A DNA stretch of 5,513 bases, from contig JACXTQ010000332.1 of NCBI GenBank assembly GCA_016919605.1, forward strand, positions 1 through 5,513. Reading direction: 5' to 3'. Shown piece by piece: positions 1-5,513 of the stretch. A model generated the notes under the pieces. That model was not told the origin of the DNA. It did not search any database and saw nothing but the letters and a program-made list of their open reading frames with translations. This stretch comes from Methylovulum sp. GTDB taxonomy: Bacteria > Pseudomonadota > Gammaproteobacteria > Methylococcales > Methylomonadaceae. Each line of letters opens with the position of its first letter. Position 1 is the stretch's first letter. Made by a program: the position numbers and the translations under genes.

Positions 1-623
1 CGCAAGGCATAGGCAAGAGTACTTTGCTGAACGCCTTACAAAAGCAGTTGCCATCATGGCAATGCTGCATACTGGCGGCGACCACTGAGCTTGACATGGC
101 AACGCTGCACACAGCCTTGGCCGAGCAGGTACAAACCAGCCACAACAAAACCGCTTTGGTGATTGATGATGCCGGTTTGTTAATGCCAGGCCTTATCACG
201 GCGATTTTACAGGATGCCGACCAGCACCGTTTGCGGGTCATTTTCGCGTTGACACCGGATGAACTATATCTAAAAACCAGCTCCGACCCCTTGATTGGCG
301 AATGCTCGGTGATTGAACTGCCGCCGCTGTCGGAAAAACAATGCGGGGAATTTCTCCAATATTTGGCGGATCGGCGCTTATCGGCTCTGACGGTCAACGA
401 TACGGTTGTGGCGACCCTGTACCGCAACACCCACGGGGTTCCGGGCAACATCATCGCCGCCCTGCCCAGCTTTAACCGCCATCCCAAACCAGACCGGACA
501 CTCGCCCTGCTTATCACGGCAGTGATTTTACTGATCGCCATCGCTTTGGGCATTCAATGGCTGAGCCAAACCAATAGGCTTTTCCCCAGCCATCCTACGG
601 AATCTAACCAGAACACCCCTTAA
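1..623 (+). CDS. Membrane-anchored P-loop ATPase, DamX/ExeA-like (5' partial)
   Basis: This is the C-terminal 206 residues of an AAA-type ATPase whose start lies left of the window; the frame is open back to base 3 (bases 1-2 finish an earlier codon). A TTG at 24 is in frame but lies inside the nucleotide-binding motif, so it is not the start. Visible residues 2-7 are GIGKST, the end of a Walker A loop. A Walker B strand LVIDDA follows at 52-57, a sensor-1-like strand RVIFALTP at 78-85 and an HGVPGNI segment at 144-150, resembling the G-x-P-x-x-I end of ExeA/GspA-type ATPases. Residues about 166-187 form one strong transmembrane helix, followed by only 19 polar residues. Relatives upstream of hemE in pseudomonads carry a periplasmic peptidoglycan-binding SPOR domain after the helix; none is present here. 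By family, a cell-envelope or division-associated role is likely, but the exact function is unknown. The ATPase call is firm; the DamX-like assignment is inferred from domain order and neighbourhood. Confidence 0.8.
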   Translation, partial: QGIGKSTLLNALQKQLPSWQCCILAATTELDMATLHTALAEQVQTSHNKTALVIDDAGLLMPGLITAILQDADQHRLRVIFALTPDELYLKTSSDPLIGECSVIELPPLSEKQCGEFLQYLADRRLSALTVNDTVVATLYRNTHGVPGNIIAALPSFNRHPKPDRTLALLITAVILLIAIALGIQWLSQTNRLFPSHPTESNQNTP

Positions 624-626
624 TAC

Positions 627-1691
627 ATGACAGCCTTAAAAAACGATATTTTCCTTAAAGCCCTGTTAAAACAGCCCACACCACGCACCCCTGTTTGGAT
701 GATGCGCCAAGCTGGCCGCTATTTGCCCGAATATAGGCAAGTGCGCGAACAGGCGGGCAGTTTCATGAATCTGTGCACCAATCCTGAACTAGCCTGTGAA
801 GTGACCTTACAACCGTTACGTCGTTTCGCGTTTGATGCCGCTATCCTATTTTCCGACATTTTGACTATTCCCGATGCGATGGGCTTAGGCCTGCATTTTA
901 CCGAAGGTGAAGGCCCTAAATTTCAAAATCCGCTACGCAGCCTAGCCGATATTCAGGGATTGCCCATCCCCGATCCCACCGCTGAATTGCGTTATGTGGT
1001 CGATGCCGTGGCCTTAATCCGCAAAAATCTGCAAGGCAGCGTGCCTCTGATAGGCTTTTCCGGTAGCCCGTGGACACTGGCCACCTATATGGTTGAAGGG
1101 GGTAGCAGCAAAAGCTTCCAAAAAGTGAAAAGCCTGATGTATGAACAGCCCGCCGCGATGCACTTGTTGCTCGACAAACTCGCGCAAGCGGTGGCCGCGT
1201 ACCTCAACGCCCAAATCGAAGCGGGCGCACAGGCCGTAATGTTGTTTGACACTTGGGGCGGCGTGTTGACGGGCGAGGATTATCTGGAATTTTCCCTACG
1301 TTACGCCAAACAAGTCAGGGCATTACTGCACACCGAAGTGGCAGGGCAAACTATCCCCACCATCCTCTTTACCAAAGGTGGCGGCTTGTGGTTGGAGGCG
1401 ATGGCCGAAACCGGCTATGATGCCCTAGGCTTAGACTGGCAAACGGACATCCGGCAAGCGCGAGTCAGGGTCGGCCAACAGGTGGCCCTGCAAGGCAATA
1501 TGGATCCAATTACCTTATATGCGCAACCAGATATTATTCAGGCAAAGGTCAAACATATATTGACCCAATACGGCACAGGCCCTGGGCATGTGTTCAATTT
1601 AGGACATGGCATTTTGCCCGACATCAATCCTGAGCATGTTAAAGCGATGGTCGATGCCGTACACAACTATAGCCTGGCTTTCCATCCGTAA
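627..1691 (+). CDS. hemE: Uroporphyrinogen decarboxylase
   Basis: This cytoplasmic haem-pathway enzyme removes the four acetate carboxyl groups of uroporphyrinogen III to give coproporphyrinogen III, without a cofactor. The 354-residue length is normal for bacterial HemE. The N-terminal signature PVWMMRQAGRYLPEYR (22-37) supplies the substrate-binding arginines R27 and R31. The catalytic aspartate is D77 in FSDILTIPDAMG. GFSGSPWTLATYMVEGG (143-159) contains Y154, and LFDTWGG (207-212) contains T209 at the position of the human serine. HVFNLGHGILPD (321-332) contributes H327. All these correspond to the known active-site residues of human UROD (R37, R41, D86, Y164, S219, H339). The ATG lies three bases after the ATPase stop and has no clear Shine-Dalgarno sequence, so translation is probably coupled to the upstream gene. 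No promoter is visible immediately before it. Nothing suggests damage or recent transfer. Confidence 0.98.
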   Translation: MTALKNDIFLKALLKQPTPRTPVWMMRQAGRYLPEYRQVREQAGSFMNLCTNPELACEVTLQPLRRFAFDAAILFSDILTIPDAMGLGLHFTEGEGPKFQNPLRSLADIQGLPIPDPTAELRYVVDAVALIRKNLQGSVPLIGFSGSPWTLATYMVEGGSSKSFQKVKSLMYEQPAAMHLLLDKLAQAVAAYLNAQIEAGAQAVMLFDTWGGVLTGEDYLEFSLRYAKQVRALLHTEVAGQTIPTILFTKGGGLWLEAMAETGYDALGLDWQTDIRQARVRVGQQVALQGNMDPITLYAQPDIIQAKVKHILTQYGTGPGHVFNLGHGILPDINPEHVKAMVDAVHNYSLAFHP

Positions 1692-1710
1692 CCTACTCTG
1701 ATGGGGCTTG

Positions 1711-1764
1711 TCCTCGCAGGAATGCCTAAGCCGTTGCCGACATTCCTGCGCCCTACAGGATTTT
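1711..1764. terminator. Nested inverted repeats between convergent genes, probable bidirectional terminator
   Basis: A perfect 10-bp inverted repeat, CGCAGGAATG at 1715-1724 and CATTCCTGCG at 1741-1750, encloses a 16-base loop. Two smaller hairpins share its arms: TCCT-CGC-AGGA at 1711-1721 and TCCTG-N7-CAGGA at 1744-1760. The second is followed on the plus strand by TTTT (1761-1764), which runs into the last codons of the convergent methyltransferase gene. The position between two gene ends fits a terminator for hemE and possibly for the opposite gene. The T-run is short and there is none on the minus-strand side, so a REP-like dispersed repeat is a real alternative. Confidence 0.55.
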
Positions 1765-2473
1765 ACGCGCCCGAAGCGGCATCAAAGCGCAACACGTTAT
1801 GCCATTGGTAACGGCTAATAGTCCGGCAAGCCGTAAAACCCGCCTGTACCGAGAAAGCCTGTAAAGTCAGCAACGTTTCGGGGAAATCATTTTCCATAAT
1901 ATGCTGGCAAGCTATCGCTTTCTCGCGCCCGTCAATGCCTTGCCAATCATCACGTAACCAGCCGCAATACGCGGCCAAATAACCCGGCAAATCTTCATGT
2001 TCCTCACGGACGACATCAATCATCAACAAGAAGCCCCCCGCATTAAGATGTGCGTGGGCGGCTTGAAAAAACTCGCATTTTTCGGCGTAATTGAGATGAT
2101 GCAAGGCGAAACTGGTAAAAATCACGTCATATTTTTTATCCAATGTATGCAGTTCCTGTAACAAATCGCCACAACGCCATTCTATCGGACAAGCCAAGCC
2201 TTTCAGGTTTTGGTCGGCAAGAGCCAGTGCCGTCTTAGACAAATCGACCCCGCAGTAATGGCCTACCGGCAACGGCATAAGCACACTGGCTAAATTTACC
2301 GCATCCCCACAGCCCAAATCCAACACCGAAAACCCGCCTTCAAGCGTTTGTAAGATGGCCGCGACATCGGCATAAATTTCCAAATGGAACATATTGTTGG
2401 CACTGACAATTTTTTGGTAAATATCCCAAGTGTCAAAAATATTTTCAGCTTCGGTCTCTTGAACATCGTGCAT
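1763..2473 (-). CDS. Class I SAM-dependent methyltransferase, substrate unknown
   Basis: This complete 236-residue protein has a Rossmann-type methyltransferase fold. Motif I, VLDLGCGDA, is at residues 50-58 and binds S-adenosylmethionine. The acidic residue that normally contacts the ribose is D77 in GVDLS (75-79). A GDL turn lies at 102-104 in the motif III region, and motif IV, YDVIFTSFALHHL, is at 115-127. FLLMIDVVREEHED (148-161) is the following strand and loop. The HH-L pattern and the MIDV strand resemble the broad methyltransferase-11/12/25 group that acts on small molecules, but no residue shows the substrate. There is no signal peptide or membrane segment, so it is cytoplasmic. The ATG is well supported by AGGAG six bases upstream (2480-2484 read on the minus strand). 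It converges on hemE and diverges from the macroglobulin gene, and its context does not reveal its pathway. Confidence 0.9.
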   Translation of the reverse strand: MHDVQETEAENIFDTWDIYQKIVSANNMFHLEIYADVAAILQTLEGGFSVLDLGCGDAVNLASVLMPLPVGHYCGVDLSKTALALADQNLKGLACPIEWRCGDLLQELHTLDKKYDVIFTSFALHHLNYAEKCEFFQAAHAHLNAGGFLLMIDVVREEHEDLPGYLAAYCGWLRDDWQGIDGREKAIACQHIMENDFPETLLTLQAFSVQAGFTACRTISRYQWHNVLRFDAASGA

Positions 2474-2479
2474 GGCGGT

Positions 2480-2484
2480 CTCCT
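2480..2484 (-). promoter_or_regulatory. Shine-Dalgarno site of the methyltransferase gene
   Basis: Read on the minus strand this is AGGAG, six bases before the ATG at 2473. It is the strongest ribosome binding site in the window and fixes the methyltransferase start. Confidence 0.8.
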
Positions 2485-2510
2485 GGGTATGGCATTGTAA
2501 AATAGGCTAT

Positions 2511-2539
2511 AACATACCCGCAGACTTTTGGGAAAACAA
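2511..2539 (-). promoter_or_regulatory. Possible weak promoter for the methyltransferase gene
   Basis: On the minus strand, TTGTTT (2539-2534) and TATGTT (2516-2511) are separated by 17 bases. They match the sigma-70 boxes at only three and four of six positions. A nearby TACAAT (2499-2494) is a better -10 box but lacks a -35 partner at normal spacing. Some promoter must lie in this region because the gene has no upstream partner on its strand, but the exact site is uncertain. Confidence 0.2.
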
Positions 2540-2550
2540 TAGCTTTGTCG

Positions 2551-2632
2551 GTTTGCGAAACCCTTCTTTCCTGCGCTTACCCTGTCGACACCGAGCGGAT
2601 AAAACCTAAAGTAAAGATAAAATTTCGCAAAC
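2551..2632. repeat. Separated perfect 10-bp inverted repeat in the divergent promoter region
   Basis: GTTTGCGAAA at 2551-2560 is the exact reverse complement of TTTCGCAAAC at 2623-2632. The 62-base interval between them is partly AT-rich. Each arm is also nearly symmetrical itself (TTT-N3-AAA), so each could bind a dimeric regulator. Their centres are 72 bp apart, close to seven turns of B-DNA, which would place both sites on the same face of the helix. The right arm overlaps the proposed -35 box of the macroglobulin gene. Regulatory use is inferred; the repeat itself is seen directly. Confidence 0.5.
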
Positions 2633-2652
2633 GCCCGTAGTTCAAGTATGAT
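2624..2652 (+). promoter_or_regulatory. Candidate sigma-70 promoter of the macroglobulin gene
   Basis: TTCGCA (2624-2629) and TATGAT (2647-2652) are separated by 17 bases and match the consensus at four and five of six positions. Transcription would start near 2659 and leave a leader of about 30 bases before the ATG at 2688. A second, weaker possibility upstream is TCGACA (2585-2590) with TAAAGT (2607-2612) at a 16-base spacing. Confidence 0.45.
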
Positions 2653-2654
2653 TT

Positions 2655-2669
2655 TAGGCTTAAAGCCTA
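2655..2669. promoter_or_regulatory. 15-bp palindrome at the expected transcription start, possible operator
   Basis: TAGGCTT-A-AAGCCTA is a perfect inverted repeat with 7-bp arms around one central base. It lies directly after the proposed -10 box and spans the predicted start of transcription, a usual place for a repressor site. In RNA the single-base loop cannot form as written, so a DNA-binding site is likelier than a hairpin. No known regulator is recognised. Confidence 0.35.
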
Positions 2670-2687
2670 TTGTCTCGAGAGTTGTCC

Positions 2688-5513
2688 ATGCCTACTCGCC
2701 TTACTGCCGTACTAAAAAATTTCGGGCTGTTGCTGTTGAGCTATTTGCTAATCATCGGCAACGGCATCGATTTTTATTTAACCCAATTATTAGGTTACTG
2801 GACATGGCAGCCACCTGCTTGGCTACATGGCTTGGGGTGGCGATTTGGCGAATATAGGCAATGGCTACGGCTTAACCCTAAACGCGGCTGGCTGTTTGGC
2901 TGTGTGTTGCTATTAGTCGCCACAGGCGGGGGTTTAGGCGTTTGGTGGTATACGCATTTGCCCAAACCCGTGTTGACGCATTATCAGGTCACGTCCCCTA
3001 CGGCGACTAGCTATGACGAGCAAGGCCATGCCGAGCCTGGATATTTGCAAATCGTTTTTGACGAGCCTGTGGCGCCCGTTGACAAGATCGGCAAAGCAGT
3101 TTACGAAGGAATTGCTTTATCACCTCAGTTGGATGGGCATTGGTTTTGGGAAAATGATAAAACCCTAAACTTTTACCCTAAAACTGATTGGGGCATCAGC
3201 ACCGATTATACCGTCAAATTTTCCGATAGCGGCTTCTTGGCGCCGACCATCACATTGGCCCACGACAGTTTGCAATTCCGTAGCCCTCCGTTTACTGCCG
3301 AGATAACCCAAGCCGAGTTTTACCAAGACCCGACGCAACCCACACAAAAGCAATTGGTCGCCACCGTCAATTTCAGCCATCCGGTCGATAGTGCCGATTT
3401 TGCCGACAAAGTCCAACTGACTTTGGCCGATGGCCTGCATTTTCTTAATGCCGCCGCCCCGCCCGTCACCATCAGTTACGATGCTTACAAATTGCACGCC
3501 TACCTGCATTCGGGCGTGCTGGCCGTCCCCAAAGAAAACACCACCTTAAAACTGTCGCTACAAAAAGATATACGCTCTAGCCTAGGGGGTAACGCCACCA
3601 CCGAGACCATTAACCGCGATGTCGTGATACCTGGCCTGTACCGCTTGAATTTTGATAGCATTAGCATGACATTGATAGACAATGAGCGTTTTGAACCCGA
3701 ACAGGTGCTATTAATCAACGCCACCGCCCCGATCAGCACGGACGTGCTGAAAAGCAAGCTACACGTCTGGTTGCTGCCCGAATACCCGCCCAATGCCAGC
3801 GAAGAGGAGCGCGAAGAACCTTATGCCTGGTCAACCGGCAAAGTCACCAGCGCCGTGGCAGCCCTTGCCGAACCTGTTGCAATCACCGCCCAAGCGACTG
3901 AAAAAGACTATGACACTTTACACGGCTTTAAGTTTTCCGCCCCGGTCGGCAGATCCGTGCTGGTTAAAATAGACTCTGGCGCACAGGCTTTCGGTGGCTA
4001 TCTCGCACGTCAGGACAGTTGGGCGACCGTAACGGTGCAACCCTATCCCCAAGCCGTCAAATGGCTATCCCAAGGCTCGTTGTTGTCATTGACGGGTGAA
4101 CGTAAATTGGCGTACATGAGCCGTGGCCTTAATGGCGTAAAAATCGACATAGGCCGTGTGTTACCAAAACAATTGCATCATTTGGTCGATCAAAATAGAG
4201 GCGGCTTTGCCCAACCGGACTTAGGCGACCATGCGCTGGACACTTTGGTGGAGCATTTTGAGGAAAAACGCCCTGTCGATGATCCGGGTTTTGGCAAACC
4301 TTCTTATGACAGCCTGGATGTTGGCCAATACCTGCAAAATAACGCCAGCAGTTATCGGGGCGTGTTCATGGTCAAAGTGCAAGCCTATAACCCGGAGAAT
4401 CTCAATGAAACGAGCGATGTCCCGCCCGATGTCCGCTTTGTATTAGTGACCGATTTGGGCATTATCGCCAAAAACAGTGTCGGCGGCGGCCAAGACGTGT
4501 TCGTGCAATCAATAGCCAGTGGCCAGCCAGTCAGCGATGCCCGTGTCGATGTGGTCGGCATTAACGGGCAAACCGTGTTCTCGCAAATCACCGATGCCAC
4601 TGGGCGGGTCAATTTTCCACCGCTTAAAGAACTGGAGCGGGAAAAAACGCCTTTGATGTATGTGGTCAGTTATGACAATGATTTGTCATTTTTGCCGATT
4701 AACCGCGAAGACCGTAAACTTGACTTGTCGCGTTTTGATGTTGGCGGTAGCGACAATGCCGTCTCGCCCAAGCAATTGTCCGTGTTTGCCTTTACCGATA
4801 GGGGCTTATACCGTCCTGGCGAAACTGCGCATATTGGCTTTATCACCCGCACTGCCGATTGGCAAGGACGTTTAGCAGGCCTGCCCTTGGAAATGGAAAT
4901 TATCGACCCACGCGGCCTGTCAGTATTGAACAAACGCGTTAACCTGCCCGCCAGCGGCTTTGACAGCATCGACTTTACCTCCCAAGACAGTTCGGCGACG
5001 GGCGAATACTCCGCCGGGTTCTATCTGATCAGCAATAACCGCCGCAGCCAACAAATAGGCAGCGTTGATTTTAAAGTGCGGGACTTTGAACCGGATCGCA
5101 TGAAGGTAAAGCTCCAACTGAGCGGGCAAGCGGTAACGGGGTGGCTACAACCGCAAGCTGTGCAGGCCCACATTAATGCTATGCAGTTGTTTGGTAGCCC
5201 CGCCGCAACACGGCGGGTCGAGGCGGAAATGGTGTTATCGCCCGCCCTGCCCGCCTTTGCCGCTTATAAGGATTACAATTTCCGTAACCAGTTCAAACCG
5301 ATTGAAAGTTTTAAGGAAACGCTGACGGCCACCGCCACCGATACTAACGGCGATGCCGCACTTAACCTGGATTTGCAACGCTTTGCCAGCGCCACCTACC
5401 AGCTTTATGTGTCGGGGAAAGTGTTTGAAGCCGCCGGAGGCCGCAGTGTCGCGGCGGAAGCGACGGCCTTGGTGTCAGCCGCCTCCTATCTGGTTGGCGT
5501 AAAAACTGATGGC
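2688..5513 (+). CDS. Alpha-2-macroglobulin family protein, N-terminal part (3' partial)
   Basis: This is an open frame of 942 codons running off the right edge. Bacterial macroglobulins (COG2373; E. coli YfhM and YfaS are examples) are large envelope proteins built from repeated beta-sandwich MG domains and are thought to trap or inhibit attacking proteases in the periplasm. Residues 12-32 and 68-87 are hydrophobic, with a Trp- and Arg-rich stretch between (R52, R57, R61, K65, R66). The second probably anchors the protein with the rest in the periplasm; no lipobox is present. Beta-rich MG-like sequence follows. VLVTDLGIIAK at 585-595 and TDATGRVNF at 635-643 are typical of the domain before MG2. 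FTDRGLYRPGE at 702-712 is the family hallmark, VRDFEPDRMKV at 797-807 ends a later domain, and LFGSPAATRRVEAEM at 834-848 is another recurrent motif. The bait region and thioester (CxEQ), if present, lie beyond the window. The ATG has a weak GAGAG (2677-2681) six bases upstream. Family identity is secure; inhibitory activity is not shown. Confidence 0.9.
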   Translation, partial: MPTRLTAVLKNFGLLLLSYLLIIGNGIDFYLTQLLGYWTWQPPAWLHGLGWRFGEYRQWLRLNPKRGWLFGCVLLLVATGGGLGVWWYTHLPKPVLTHYQVTSPTATSYDEQGHAEPGYLQIVFDEPVAPVDKIGKAVYEGIALSPQLDGHWFWENDKTLNFYPKTDWGISTDYTVKFSDSGFLAPTITLAHDSLQFRSPPFTAEITQAEFYQDPTQPTQKQLVATVNFSHPVDSADFADKVQLTLADGLHFLNAAAPPVTISYDAYKLHAYLHSGVLAVPKENTTLKLSLQKDIRSSLGGNATTETINRDVVIPGLYRLNFDSISMTLIDNERFEPEQVLLINATAPISTDVLKSKLHVWLLPEYPPNASEEEREEPYAWSTGKVTSAVAALAEPVAITAQATEKDYDTLHGFKFSAPVGRSVLVKIDSGAQAFGGYLARQDSWATVTVQPYPQAVKWLSQGSLLSLTGERKLAYMSRGLNGVKIDIGRVLPKQLHHLVDQNRGGFAQPDLGDHALDTLVEHFEEKRPVDDPGFGKPSYDSLDVGQYLQNNASSYRGVFMVKVQAYNPENLNETSDVPPDVRFVLVTDLGIIAKNSVGGGQDVFVQSIASGQPVSDARVDVVGINGQTVFSQITDATGRVNFPPLKELEREKTPLMYVVSYDNDLSFLPINREDRKLDLSRFDVGGSDNAVSPKQLSVFAFTDRGLYRPGETAHIGFITRTADWQGRLAGLPLEMEIIDPRGLSVLNKRVNLPASGFDSIDFTSQDSSATGEYSAGFYLISNNRRSQQIGSVDFKVRDFEPDRMKVKLQLSGQAVTGWLQPQAVQAHINAMQLFGSPAATRRVEAEMVLSPALPAFAAYKDYNFRNQFKPIESFKETLTATATDTNGDAALNLDLQRFASATYQLYVSGKVFEAAGGRSVAAEATALVSAASYLVGVKTDG

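Noticed and set aside
24..26. TTG as the start of the first gene
   Set aside because: The reading frame continues upstream and the codons just before it encode GIGKST-type Walker A residues, so the real start is outside the window.
1014..1214. Minus-strand frame inside hemE
   Set aside because: It is antisense to strongly conserved hemE active-site sequence and its product has no recognisable fold or start signal.
2551..2632. The 10-bp inverted repeat as the ends of a small transposable element
   Set aside because: No flanking target-site duplication is visible, the interval is only 62 bp with no coding content, and one arm overlaps a plausible promoter box.
2648..2857. Short plus-strand frame of 69 codons starting at an ATG at 2648
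   Set aside because: Its ATG lies inside the candidate -10 box, it has no ribosome binding site, and most of it overlaps the macroglobulin gene in another frame, which carries clear family motifs.
2891..2906. LFGC at macroglobulin residues 69-72 as a lipoprotein lipobox
   Set aside because: The cysteine lies at the beginning of the hydrophobic segment and not after it, and F at -2 does not fit the usual lipobox.
3165..3793. Two minus-strand frames of 114 and 97 codons
   Set aside because: Both are antisense to the continuous macroglobulin frame, overlap each other, and give low-complexity products without recognisable motifs.
4231..5129. Several 69-99 codon frames on both strands
   Set aside because: All lie within the macroglobulin gene in other frames, across its best motifs (for example FTDRGLYRPGE). 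They have no ribosome binding sites.

Overview
The window looks like the chromosome of a gammaproteobacterium. It has moderate GC, dense coding and bacterial housekeeping content, and a DamX/ExeA-type ATPase lies directly upstream of hemE, as in the aroK-aroB-ATPase-(gltBD)-hemE region of pseudomonads and relatives. Codon style (many TTG Leu, CAA Gln, GCC Ala) and the gene mix remind me of methanotrophs of the order Methylococcales, but that is an impression and not something proved here.

Layout: (i) Bases 1-623 hold the 3' part of a membrane-anchored P-loop ATPase, cut by the left edge. (ii) Bases 627-1691 hold a complete hemE (uroporphyrinogen decarboxylase), starting three bases after the ATPase stop and so probably in the same operon. 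(iii) A 71-bp gap between convergent genes contains nested inverted repeats that probably terminate transcription. (iv) Bases 1763-2473, minus strand, hold a complete class I SAM-dependent methyltransferase of unknown substrate. (v) A 214-bp divergent intergenic region carries a well-separated 10-bp inverted repeat, a plausible plus-strand promoter and a palindrome near the expected transcription start. (vi) From 2688 to the right edge runs one long open frame (942 codons, no stop). It is the N-terminal part of a large bacterial alpha-2-macroglobulin family protein with a membrane-anchor-like N-terminus and recognisable macroglobulin motifs.

The ATPase and hemE appear co-transcribed, although no joint function is implied beyond conserved neighbourhood. 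The methyltransferase and the macroglobulin gene are divergent and share a control region, so they could be co-regulated. Nothing else links them functionally. I see no CRISPR array, insertion sequence, tRNA or rRNA, and no clear sign of a new multi-gene system. The points most worth a second look are the symmetrical sites in the divergent promoter region, the nested hairpins after hemE, and the ATPase that ends soon after its transmembrane helix.
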